Source of the DNA: a virus
DNA: 64,000 nt
Strand: one strand, 5' to 3'
Virus record (IMG/VR): IMGVR_UViG_3300028666_000022
Location: 124,001 to 188,000 of that record
The position numbers were made by a program, and so were the translations under genes. Below the pieces are notes generated by a model, which worked only from the letters and a program-made list of their open reading frames with translations, was not told the origin of the DNA and made no database searches. Below are positions 34,175-42,876 of the stretch, piece after piece; position 1 is the first letter of the stretch, and each line of letters begins with the position of its first letter.

Positions 34175-34693
34175 TTAAATATTTTTAGGTGTAATTCCCA
34201 TTTCATAGGGTGATTTTCCATTTTTAAATAAAAAGTTTAAGTAATACCATTGTTTAGGTGTTAATTTTTTATTCTTAATTGCAGCATTATATATTGTTTT
34301 AAAGAAATTATCATTAGTATATTTTGAATTTACATTATTCCATAGTTGTTTAATATAGTTTAAACTAACTTGTTTATCACCAACATCTACCATCTCTTTA
34401 TTAAGATCTTCTGTTAAAACAGCCATATCAGTTAATGTCATCAATAAATCTTTTTTTAATTTTTCATCGTGTGAAAAATCTTCATAATTATTTTGAAGAA
34501 ATTCAAGCACAGATGCTTTTGATGGATCTTGATAACTAACATTACCGTTTTGATTATTCCATTCATTATATTTTTTAATAAAAAAATCAATATTAACAAT
34601 TTTGTTATTAACTAAATATTTGCCATCAGCAATCTCACGATATTCTTCATTAAGAAAATTCTCGATTTCTTCAATAATTATTCTCTTAAGCAT
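34175..34693 (-). CDS. putative virion-internal protein
   Basis: 172 residues, helical and acidic. The N-terminus MLKRIIIEEIENFLNEEYRE contains FLNE, an (I/L)-x-E site of the kind cut by the T4 prohead protease gp21, and nearly repeats a segment inside the 1423-residue protein (VNEIENFLNEKSV). Its start overlaps the stop of that gene by 8 bases. Suggests a targeting/processing signal; function unknown. Confidence 0.5.
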   Translation of the reverse strand: MLKRIIIEEIENFLNEEYREIADGKYLVNNKIVNIDFFIKKYNEWNNQNGNVSYQDPSKASVLEFLQNNYEDFSHDEKLKKDLLMTLTDMAVLTEDLNKEMVDVGDKQVSLNYIKQLWNNVNSKYTNDNFFKTIYNAAIKNKKLTPKQWYYLNFLFKNGKSPYEMGITPKNI

Positions 34694-37600
34694 AAAATGT
34701 TTTATTTTTTATTTGACTTACTTCAAGATCGTCAATAATATTTTTATTATTCATATATAATTCTTCTATTTTTAATGGTGTATTTTTAAATAATCGTATT
34801 TCTTTTTCATCTTCACCTATATTAATATCCATGTTTAATGCTACTGTATTTTCCCAATCAATATTTTCTTCTTTTATTGAAGATTTAATTAAAACCCTAT
34901 TATTTCCACTTTGTCCCCAATGTGCTTCTGCTGCATTTTCTTCCCAAGACCAATAAATACCTAAATGTTTTCCTTCTTTCATTAAATGAATAACCCAACC
35001 ATTTTCAACAGTCATCATCCTCCAAATATCAATTCTATTATCTGGTTTTATTTTACTTCTTATATTTCGAACAACATCATAATACCTATCACTTAATTCA
35101 TTCATCAACCAATCTTGAAATTCTTTACTATTTTCATCTATTTCATCATTCCATTCAATATTATTTTCATATTTAAATCTATTGACAAATGGTTCATAAT
35201 TATTGTTCTGTTTTAAAATTTTAAGATATTCTGGAGTAATAACATCATTAGTATTTAATGAATGAACTGATTTTTCATTAAGAAAATTCTCGATTTCATT
35301 AACTATAGTTTCATTTAATTTACTTTCCTCTTTACCATAATATGTTATTTTATCATTAATGAATTCAATATTCGGATTTTTAATCTTTGCTTTATCTAAA
35401 AATTTTTGATAAAAGGGTGCAGCTTCATCTCTGGTTGGAAGTTTATTCCATGATTGTAAATTTAAGGATTTATCATATGTATTTCTACGTGAATCTGGTA
35501 TCATCGTTTCGTTCGATTCACCCAATAAAAACTTGTTTGTTTTCCCATACCTTTGTACAGTAACAAATTCAGTAGGTAAGGAACTATACCAATCTAAAGG
35601 AATTCTTTTTAGTATACCAATTTTATATAAACCATTAATTAAATTATCGTGCACTACCGAATTTTTTTCTTCAACAAATAAATTTCCTTCTCTATCAATT
35701 AATCCCCTTACACTAGGAGCAATATTATTTAATGATTTTGGATTTTTAATTATATTAATGTCTTTTTTATAATCTGTATCTATTTTAATTATCTCTTCTT
35801 GATTTTCTTTATTCATTTCTTTATTATATTTATTATTAAATTCACCATTAGTGTTTTGTATATTAAATTCTTTTTCAGCATAAGTATCACCTACACCTTC
35901 ATCTTCTATTTGTTTTTCATATTCAGGAAAATCCTCTTCTTTTAATGATTTAATGTTAAAATTTTTAACATCACCCTGATTACAAGCAATGCTAGTATTA
36001 CCTAATCCACCAAGCCTACATTTCTTCTTAACATCAACACTGCTACTACCAGCCATTGAGGATAATACTCTTTCGTTTACATTATATTCATGACCATTAT
36101 TTGAAATAATATTATCATTGCCACTTGGTACATTATTATCAGTAAGAACAGAAGTATCATTTTGATCATACAATGGAAAATCATCCCTTCCAATTCCATC
36201 ATCAGTTGAGAATTTTGAAGTACCATCTTCGTCAATATTTGAATTTTTTATTTTATTATAAAAATTTATTAAATCATTTTCTCTTAAAACAGGAATTTTA
36301 TTAAATCTTAAATTTTTATATGCTTGTAATTTATGATTCCCATCAATATGATTATTATTTCTTAATATAATAAATGGTCTTTTACCATTTTTAATAACAT
36401 CTTCCCATGCAAGAATTACTTCATTATTCAATTTTTGATTTTCTTTATATTTTTCAATGTTTTTAATATCTTCAATTTTAACTAATGGTTCTGCTGCTTT
36501 TCTCATTTCATATCTAACATCAAAATCAGTAATTATATTTTTTAAAAATTCTTGAACATTTTTTGAATTAAATACTTGTTCCCTTAATTTATTTAAATTA
36601 TCATTATTTATTTCTTTTGTTTCATCAATTTCAACTTCTTCTGGTTGCTTATTTGATTTAGCATAATAATTACCAAATCCAACATCAAAAAATCCTATAC
36701 TTCCATCTTTTTTATAACCAAGATTTTCTGGATTCAAATAATCCATACTTTCAACACCATGTTTTTTTGCTTCTTCAGCAATTTTTAATAAACCATTAAA
36801 ATATTCAGCATCTTCAGGATTTTTAGATAAATATTTATTAATTTTATCTTTATTTACATTATTACCATATCCATCAATATAAAAATCAATAACATCACTT
36901 AGTTTAACACCTAATATTTTTTCAAATGCAAAATTTAACTTATTTCTAATTTTAATAAAATAATCACCATTAGTTTTTAATTTTTCTAAAATAATCACAT
37001 ATAATTCATCTGCATTTGATTTAGATTTAATTGAAAATACGTTATATGGTTCAGCTATATATTTCAATTGTTTACCAATAAGACCTAAATTTTCAACAGC
37101 TTCACTTTTATCTGAAGTCACTTTTAATATTTTATCATTACCAATATCATAAGCAGCACCAAAATTACCACTACCAATAAATTTAGGTTGATTTAATTTA
37201 TATATTTCAGCTACTTTATTAGCTATTGTATCAGCATTTTCTCTACTAACACTCTCATCCAATAATTCTTCACCTTCAGGTAACATGATATTATTTTGTT
37301 GAGGAATTTGAATATCATTAGCTCTATATCCACCAATATCAAAATAAGTAAGAACACCATTTTTATAACCTAAATTTTCAACATTGCTATAATCATTTGA
37401 TTTAATTGCTAATTCATCTAATTCTTTTTTTATTTCAAATAAATCTTGAATAAATTTATATGCTTTTTCTCTATCTGCTTGTACTATATTTGCTTCGGGT
37501 TTATTTGTTAATATTTGTTTACTTGATTCAATAAATTCATCATATTTCTTTTTCTTTAGTAAAATCATTAAACCAACAAAATCATCGTTTTCTGAAGCAG

Positions 37601-38957
37601 ATAATTCATTTATTATTTTAATATATTTTTTAAACTCATCTATGGGCTTATTAATAATATTATCTTCAATAAGTGCATAAACAGCTAAATTTTTTTCACT
37701 ATCAATTAGTTTATATATTGAATATATATCAACTAATGATTTTGGTTTAGCTCTTTGTATTTTTAATCCTGCATCCACTTCACTAACATCAGTAGTTAAT
37801 TTCAATATTTTATTACCATTTATTGAATATGCAAATCCATAACTACCACCTCCAAGATATTGTGGTTGTCCTAAATTCATTTTTTCAGAAAACATAGTGG
37901 CAATATTATTTGCATATTCATTATCTAATCTCATTGGTTCAACAACAGGAGTATCTTCTTCATTTAGTTCAACCATTTCTTTTTCTAATGGTTCTCTATC
38001 GTAGAATTTACCTCTAATTAAATAATCTTGTAACTCTAATAAATTATTATAAAATTTCTTTTTATTATCAACATGATTTAATACTTCATTAATATTATTT
38101 ACACAATCATGAAAATTATCCAATAAATAAGGAGCACTTGGTAATACTCTGGTTGGATATTTATCTCTATTTAACACAAATGAAATGAAATCTTCATTAA
38201 TAACACCATTACCATCAGAAACACTATATGGCATTAATCCCCACATATTATGTCTAACTTCACCAGTATTACCTATATCTGAAAGAATATCATCATTACC
38301 ATCTTGAAAATTATAAAGTTCATAAATTTTCTGTGATTGTTTTTTCTGTGGATTATAATAGGTGTCATAAACCTCATCACTAAGACCATAATCAGTTAAA
38401 ACAATTGTAGGTTGACCATCATGAAGCACTTCGCCATATGAACTTGGCCTTCCAAAATCTCCAACTTCAGCAGAATGATTATCAATAAAATTAGTTAAAT
38501 CTTGTACAAATTCATTGTTCGCTAATTCTTCTTCAATTTCACTATCTTGTCCAAAAATCTTCCTACCACCATTCATTTGAGATTTATAATTTCTGAGATA
38601 ATAAAATAAATCATTTAAACTTCTAATACCAGTTAATTCTTTAATTCTTCTTTCAGTAACTTTTTTTGCTTTCTCAGCAATTAACCAAGTATCATCGTCT
38701 GCAAATTCAAATATTTTAGTTAAAATAAAATCATTATTACCATTAGCATTCACACTAGCTTCTTCAGCATTTTGTGCAACACCCTTAGTATTTTTAGCTA
38801 ATTTAAAAACTTTAGTTCCATCAATATCATAAACAATTCTACCTGAACCACTACCGATTCTAGTTAAGTTTTGATTCGCATAATCAATTTTACCTTTAAA
38901 GGATTTTATATTAAGAAATTCTTTTAGAAAATTTTGTAAAAAATCGTTGTAAGACAT
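34686..38957 (-). CDS. polyvalent protein: three kinase-like domains, ParB-like domain, toxin-like C-terminus
   Basis: 1423 residues. Kinase-like domain 1: IGSGSGRIVYDIDGTKVFKL (33-52), GDFGRPSSYG (166-175), VLTDYGLSDE (187-195). Domain 2: LGGGSYGFAYSINGNKILKL (368-387), NVENLGYKNG and YFDIGG (525-543). Domain 3: IGSGNFGAAYDIGNDKILKV (594-613), MDYLNPENLG and FFDVGFG (738-762). Each has a Gly-rich loop, a Lys strand and a DFG-like Asp. A ParB-like motif (NHIDGNHKLQAYKNL, 869-883) follows. The last 110 residues include GIYWSWEENAAEAHWGQ and resemble a phage C-terminal domain that may be ART-like. Late-type element 39 bases upstream. Likely packaged and injected; targets unknown. Confidence 0.65.
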   Translation of the reverse strand: MSYNDFLQNFLKEFLNIKSFKGKIDYANQNLTRIGSGSGRIVYDIDGTKVFKLAKNTKGVAQNAEEASVNANGNNDFILTKIFEFADDDTWLIAEKAKKVTERRIKELTGIRSLNDLFYYLRNYKSQMNGGRKIFGQDSEIEEELANNEFVQDLTNFIDNHSAEVGDFGRPSSYGEVLHDGQPTIVLTDYGLSDEVYDTYYNPQKKQSQKIYELYNFQDGNDDILSDIGNTGEVRHNMWGLMPYSVSDGNGVINEDFISFVLNRDKYPTRVLPSAPYLLDNFHDCVNNINEVLNHVDNKKKFYNNLLELQDYLIRGKFYDREPLEKEMVELNEEDTPVVEPMRLDNEYANNIATMFSEKMNLGQPQYLGGGSYGFAYSINGNKILKLTTDVSEVDAGLKIQRAKPKSLVDIYSIYKLIDSEKNLAVYALIEDNIINKPIDEFKKYIKIINELSASENDDFVGLMILLKKKKYDEFIESSKQILTNKPEANIVQADREKAYKFIQDLFEIKKELDELAIKSNDYSNVENLGYKNGVLTYFDIGGYRANDIQIPQQNNIMLPEGEELLDESVSRENADTIANKVAEIYKLNQPKFIGSGNFGAAYDIGNDKILKVTSDKSEAVENLGLIGKQLKYIAEPYNVFSIKSKSNADELYVIILEKLKTNGDYFIKIRNKLNFAFEKILGVKLSDVIDFYIDGYGNNVNKDKINKYLSKNPEDAEYFNGLLKIAEEAKKHGVESMDYLNPENLGYKKDGSIGFFDVGFGNYYAKSNKQPEEVEIDETKEINNDNLNKLREQVFNSKNVQEFLKNIITDFDVRYEMRKAAEPLVKIEDIKNIEKYKENQKLNNEVILAWEDVIKNGKRPFIILRNNNHIDGNHKLQAYKNLRFNKIPVLRENDLINFYNKIKNSNIDEDGTSKFSTDDGIGRDDFPLYDQNDTSVLTDNNVPSGNDNIISNNGHEYNVNERVLSSMAGSSSVDVKKKCRLGGLGNTSIACNQGDVKNFNIKSLKEEDFPEYEKQIEDEGVGDTYAEKEFNIQNTNGEFNNKYNKEMNKENQEEIIKIDTDYKKDINIIKNPKSLNNIAPSVRGLIDREGNLFVEEKNSVVHDNLINGLYKIGILKRIPLDWYSSLPTEFVTVQRYGKTNKFLLGESNETMIPDSRRNTYDKSLNLQSWNKLPTRDEAAPFYQKFLDKAKIKNPNIEFINDKITYYGKEESKLNETIVNEIENFLNEKSVHSLNTNDVITPEYLKILKQNNNYEPFVNRFKYENNIEWNDEIDENSKEFQDWLMNELSDRYYDVVRNIRSKIKPDNRIDIWRMMTVENGWVIHLMKEGKHLGIYWSWEENAAEAHWGQSGNNRVLIKSSIKEENIDWENTVALNMDINIGEDEKEIRLFKNTPLKIEELYMNNKNIIDDLEVSQIKNKTFYA

Positions 38958-38995
38958 TAGAAATAATATTTAATTATATGAATTAATTATTTTAA

Positions 38996-39004
38996 TATAA
39001 ATAC
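38996..39004 (-). promoter_or_regulatory. putative late promoter element GTATTTATA
   Basis: Minus strand TTTTTTTGTATTTATATTAAAA, 39 bases before the ATG at 38957, after the terminator at 39051-39076. Confidence 0.55.
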
Positions 39005-39050
39005 AAAAAAATTTGTTTAAAATTATTTTAATTAGAATAGTATTATAATG

Positions 39051-39076
39051 AAAAAGACACCCTAAGATGCCTTTTT
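39051..39076 (-). terminator. rho-independent terminator overlapping a stop codon
   Basis: AAAAAGGCA pairs with TGTCTTTTT (one G-U) around an 8-base loop that contains the TAG stop of the 231-residue gene. A/T arms make it usable in both directions. Confidence 0.7.
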
Positions 39077-39757
39077 ATTTTTTGCTTGAATTTCTCTTAT
39101 CGTTTCATATACCAGAGTTTTTACCATCTCTTTATTCTCATGAAGTACTTCTTTTATTCTCTCAACAGCATACATTTCTATTATTGTACTTTTAATTGCT
39201 TCTTCTATAACTGGTCCAAAATTTTCTGATAAATATGTATTAACAATTTTCTTCACATTCTCAACTAAATATCCTTCATTAATTTGAGATGTTTGTTCTT
39301 GTAAATTCTGTTTATTATTTTGAGTTGTACCGGGTTTAATGTGACTTTCTATTGAATCTGCAAGTGTTTGTTTTTTTCTTTTTTCAAATTCAGCATATAG
39401 TAACTCATCTCTTTCTGGAGACATATCAATATTACTTTCATGTAAATTAGGTTGTTTATTAATAACAGGTTGTGTTTTACGTGATTGAACCACTTCTGTT
39501 TCTGAAACATTATGTTGAAATTTTTCACCATTCTTTGCTGCTGTCTTATTTTCAACCAATTTAATTAAATTAGATGCTGGTGTTGATTTACCTGTATGTA
39601 ATGAAGTTAATAATCCATTTAAAAATTCATCTCTTGGTTTACCATTACTCACAGTAACACTTTCACCTAATTTAGATGAAACCAAATTTTTACTATTTTT
39701 ACGAGTATCAATTTCAGTTTTTAACTTATTTAAATCAACCGATTTTAACGATGCCAT
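39062..39757 (-). CDS. late protein, helical; possibly virion-internal or scaffold-like
   Basis: 231 residues. Short motifs near the N-terminus (SNGKPRDEFLNGLLTSLHTG, TPASNLIKLVE), a disordered polar centre, and a C-terminal helical segment from about 165 with repeated I/V-E/K heptads. It has a late-type element 31 bases upstream and its stop codon sits in the loop of a terminator. No family identified; core or scaffold function is only suggested by composition and context. Confidence 0.45.
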   Translation of the reverse strand: MASLKSVDLNKLKTEIDTRKNSKNLVSSKLGESVTVSNGKPRDEFLNGLLTSLHTGKSTPASNLIKLVENKTAAKNGEKFQHNVSETEVVQSRKTQPVINKQPNLHESNIDMSPERDELLYAEFEKRKKQTLADSIESHIKPGTTQNNKQNLQEQTSQINEGYLVENVKKIVNTYLSENFGPVIEEAIKSTIIEMYAVERIKEVLHENKEMVKTLVYETIREIQAKNKKAS

Positions 39758-39787
39758 AACTATAATTTATAAATTTTTATTATTTTT

Positions 39788-39796
39788 TATAAATAC
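39788..39796 (-). promoter_or_regulatory. putative late promoter element GTATTTATA
   Basis: Minus strand TAATATAGTATTTATAAAAAA, 31 bases before the ATG at 39757. Confidence 0.5.
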
Positions 39797-39800
39797 TATA

Positions 39801-40685
39801 TTATTTGAAAAAAGTACCTTTATTTGGATTTTTTTGATTAGTTTCTTTTATTGCACTATTTTCCATTTTTTTAAAAAAACTAGTATCAACCTTTTGATTA
39901 GGCTTAATATACTTTATATATAAATCTTTTAAATTACCTACTATTGATTCTGGTGGTAACTTAGTTTTAATATTCTCATCTTTTAATACTAAATCACCAT
40001 TTTCATCTGTAACAACCAATAGTTTTTCTGGAGATTTCTTTTTAATTCCTTTAGCAATTGCCCATAAATGTTCAATCTCGTCAGCAGTAGCTTCTCTTTG
40101 TTTTTTACCTGCATTTGAAAAATATCTGAACTTTTCTTTTTGTCCAGCAAATGCCGATGTTGGTTCAGGTAATTTTTGTTTAATTACATCAGGCTTTTCT
40201 ATTGAATCAATACCAGTTGCTTGTGTTTGTGGTTTACCTGTACTAATCTGAACTGCAGCAACAATATCTCTCATTTGAGAATCATTTGGATTATAACCTT
40301 CTGGCATTTTTGATTCATCAGTACTAAAATACTTACCAGTAGGAAGAAATGATGTTATTTTATCAACTCTAAATAATCTCCATCCATGTTTTGTCCTACC
40401 TTTAGGATCACTATATTTTTTATTACTATCTGAAGCACCAGCCTCTTGCCACGCTCTTAATAATAAATAATCACCACCTTCTTTGGTCGTTTTTCCTAAC
40501 GTGTAACCACGAATTGTCCTGTATCCTTTTTTTAGTGTATTATCTCCGGCGTAGTATATATAAACAATTTTATGTTTATTAATTGCATCAACAACAGTAT
40601 TTTCATCAACCCCTTCTTTTAAAAGTTGACGAAAATGATTCACATTATCAAAAAATTGTTTAACTTCGTTAAGCATTATATTCAT
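39801..40685 (-). CDS. WYL-like domain protein, probably virion-associated
   Basis: 294 residues. Residues about 30-115 (VVDAINKHKIVYIYYAGD, GYRTIRGYTLG, YLLLRAWQEAG, WRLFRVDKITSFLPTG) follow the WYL-domain order (Y...G..R.I.PY.L....YL.a......R.F++DRI). WYL domains are ligand- or nucleic-acid-sensing modules. The N-terminus MNIMLNEVKQFF contains LNE and RQLLKE, possible (I/L)-x-E prohead-protease sites. The first codons overlap the end of the upstream homing endonuclease by 17 bases. Role in the virion is inferred. Confidence 0.55.
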   Translation of the reverse strand: MNIMLNEVKQFFDNVNHFRQLLKEGVDENTVVDAINKHKIVYIYYAGDNTLKKGYRTIRGYTLGKTTKEGGDYLLLRAWQEAGASDSNKKYSDPKGRTKHGWRLFRVDKITSFLPTGKYFSTDESKMPEGYNPNDSQMRDIVAAVQISTGKPQTQATGIDSIEKPDVIKQKLPEPTSAFAGQKEKFRYFSNAGKKQREATADEIEHLWAIAKGIKKKSPEKLLVVTDENGDLVLKDENIKTKLPPESIVGNLKDLYIKYIKPNQKVDTSFFKKMENSAIKETNQKNPNKGTFFK

Positions 40686-42546
40686 ATATTAAACTACCAC
40701 AATCATAAATATTTAAACAATGTTTTTTATGCTCATCATTATAATATTTAATTCTTTTACCAACACTAAAATACCACATATGTGGTTCTGTTACTTTAAC
40801 CAATTTAAAATTATTTAAAGAAATATTTTTTTCTGAATAATATCTTCTATCAAAAGAAATAATTATTTTTGTTTGTGAATATTTTTTAATTAAAAAATCA
40901 ATTAAATTATTTTCTACATCTAAAATTAAATTATTTAATTTATTACAAAAATTAATAATATTTAAACCATTATTAAATTCATTAATAGACATAACATAAA
41001 CCAATTCATTATTATAATATAAACCTAATTGAATATTACTTTTATTATATTCATTAATACTATTTTCAATAATAAAATTTTTAGCAACATTTTCATCTAG
41101 TTCAATAATTTTACAATCACTAAAATTTATTGTATGATTATAGCGATTTAATTTAGATTTTATTATCGATTTAACCACTTCTTTTTTATGTAACCATTCA
41201 TCTTCAAAAACATGCAATAATTGAATTTCTTGTTTTTCACATTCGATGGTTTTATTTAAATGATATTTAATATCTTTAAATTTAGTTGAATGCCAAAATA
41301 AACCATTGTATTCGATTGCTAATTTATTATCTGGAATAAGAACATCTAATTCTAATTTATTTAATATTAAAATATCGTTTTCAAGAATACTAATATTATT
41401 TTCAACTAAAAATTCTTTTATTTCTTTTTCTGAAATAGATGATGAATCATTAACTGAGTAACATTGAGTACAAATTTTATTGTTTGTATTATGAATTCTA
41501 TCGTAAAAAAGATCTTTATCAATTTCAAACTGAGAATGTTTGCTACAATAATTATCAATGATTATTGTATTATCGGTTAATTTTATATTTGAAATGTCTA
41601 AATTAATTAATTTAGCAATATCTTTTTTATACTTTTCTTGTTTTGTGTTTTTTATTTTTTTGTTAATCTCTTTATTTTGTGATGGATTTTCACAGCCATA
41701 TCTTTCTAAATTTGTTTTCTTTGATTTATTTTTTATTTCTTTATTTTGTTGTGGATTTTCAAATCCAAATTTAATTATGTTTGTTTGCTTAGTTTTTTCT
41801 TTTATTTCTTCATTTTGCGTGGGAGATTTAACACCATATCGTTCTATGTTTGTACCATCCTTTTTTTTCTTACTTTCATTACTTTGTGTAGAATATTCAA
41901 CTCCATATTTTTTTAAACATGTTTGTTTTGATTTTTCTTTTATTTCTTCATTTTGTAATCCATATTCAGTACCATATTTTTTTAGATTCGTTTGTTTAAC
42001 TTGCTCTTTATTTGAATCAAGCATTAGATTACATTTAACACCAAAATTATCTATGTTTTTCTGTTCAATTTTTTCTCTAATTTCACTATTTTGACTAGGA
42101 TATTCAACACCATATTTTTCGATACATGTTTCTCTTGACTTTTTATTTACCTTTTCGTTTAGTAAACTACATTCAGTTCCATATTTTTCTAAACTAGTTT
42201 TTACTGTTTTTTTTCTAATTTCCTTATTTTGTTGTGGATTTTCACAGCCATATTTTATTATGCATGTTTTTTTTCTTTTTTCTTTGGTTGATTTAGAATT
42301 ATATCTACATTTTTTTGAACAAGTTTGTTTATAACCAGCAGAAAAACCTAAGAATTTAACAATATTAATTTCACAACAATTACATTTTGGTGGTAAATCA
42401 ATATTGTTAATATAATTATATAACATTTGACTCCAATCAATATTTTTAAAATTTTTATTAAACTCTATAATTTCACGATATTTCTCATTTGAGAATTTTT
42501 TAATGAAAATTCTTTTACCATAAAATTTATCAATTTCATTTAACAT
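40669..42546 (-). CDS. homing endonuclease: nine KYG repeats plus PD-(D/E)XK nuclease
   Basis: 625 residues. A zinc-ribbon-like PPKCNCCEI...QTCSKKCRYN (about 52-85) is followed by about nine 22-25 residue repeats of the form KYGxExPxQNxEIxxKxKQT (roughly 93-310). The C-terminal part has KLELDVLIPDNKLAIEYNGL, FWHS, HLNKTIECEKQEIQLLHVFE and DEW, a PD-(D/E)XK nuclease typical of phage homing enzymes, then a domain with SFDRRYYSE and YDCGS. The repeats probably read DNA. The stop lies inside the WYL-like gene, and the N-terminus MLNEIDKFYG resembles that gene's MLNEVKQFFD. Confidence 0.75.
   Translation of the reverse strand: MLNEIDKFYGKRIFIKKFSNEKYREIIEFNKNFKNIDWSQMLYNYINNIDLPPKCNCCEINIVKFLGFSAGYKQTCSKKCRYNSKSTKEKRKKTCIIKYGCENPQQNKEIRKKTVKTSLEKYGTECSLLNEKVNKKSRETCIEKYGVEYPSQNSEIREKIEQKNIDNFGVKCNLMLDSNKEQVKQTNLKKYGTEYGLQNEEIKEKSKQTCLKKYGVEYSTQSNESKKKKDGTNIERYGVKSPTQNEEIKEKTKQTNIIKFGFENPQQNKEIKNKSKKTNLERYGCENPSQNKEINKKIKNTKQEKYKKDIAKLINLDISNIKLTDNTIIIDNYCSKHSQFEIDKDLFYDRIHNTNNKICTQCYSVNDSSSISEKEIKEFLVENNISILENDILILNKLELDVLIPDNKLAIEYNGLFWHSTKFKDIKYHLNKTIECEKQEIQLLHVFEDEWLHKKEVVKSIIKSKLNRYNHTINFSDCKIIELDENVAKNFIIENSINEYNKSNIQLGLYYNNELVYVMSINEFNNGLNIINFCNKLNNLILDVENNLIDFLIKKYSQTKIIISFDRRYYSEKNISLNNFKLVKVTEPHMWYFSVGKRIKYYNDEHKKHCLNIYDCGSLIYEYNA
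41620..42270 (-). repeat. degenerate tandem repeat encoding KYG modules
   Basis: Nine units of about 66-75 bases encode KYG-type modules. DNA identity is moderate and protein identity high at K-Y/F-G, Q-N and E-I positions. The gene at 50255-51268 carries five units of the same type. Confidence 0.75.
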
Positions 42547-42575
42547 AATATTTACATTATTTAATACAATTATTT

Positions 42576-42815
42576 TTAAGCCGTACCCTGATTATATTCT
42601 TTATTATAGCTAAATTTGTTTTTAGCTAATAAAGTTTTACGTGCTTTTATGTCATCTAAACTTCCAGTATCCCCGTTATTAGTGTCTTTCCCGTAGTTAT
42701 CACCATCTGATTTTACATCTTTAGACCCCGGATTGTATTCATTATTATATGAATATCTATTTTTAGCAAGTTCCTGTTGTCTAAATGGTAAGTTAATTTC
42801 TTCTAATTTGCTCAT
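42576..42815 (-). CDS. small late protein with duplicated motif
   Basis: 79 residues with two copies of the pattern R..LAKN(R/K)(Y/F)SYN(N/K)EYN.G at its two ends, joined by a disordered Asp/Gly/Asn-rich linker. Such duplicated short motifs suggest a linear binding peptide, for example on a capsid or core protein. Late-type element 35 bases upstream. Confidence 0.5.
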   Translation of the reverse strand: MSKLEEINLPFRQQELAKNRYSYNNEYNPGSKDVKSDGDNYGKDTNNGDTGSLDDIKARKTLLAKNKFSYNKEYNQGTA

Positions 42816-42849
42816 TATTTTTTATTTTATTTACTTCAAATTATTTTAT

Positions 42850-42858
42850 TATAAATAC
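42850..42858 (-). promoter_or_regulatory. putative late promoter element GTATTTATA
   Basis: Minus strand TTTTTTGTATTTATAATAAAA, 35 bases before the ATG at 42815 and just after the Nudix gene stop. Confidence 0.55.
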
Positions 42859-42876
42859 AAAAAATATTAATAATTA

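Noticed and set aside
39349-39555. 68-codon minus-strand ORF, and a similar one at 60057-60257
   Set aside because: Both lie wholly inside longer minus-strand genes in another frame; no independent support.
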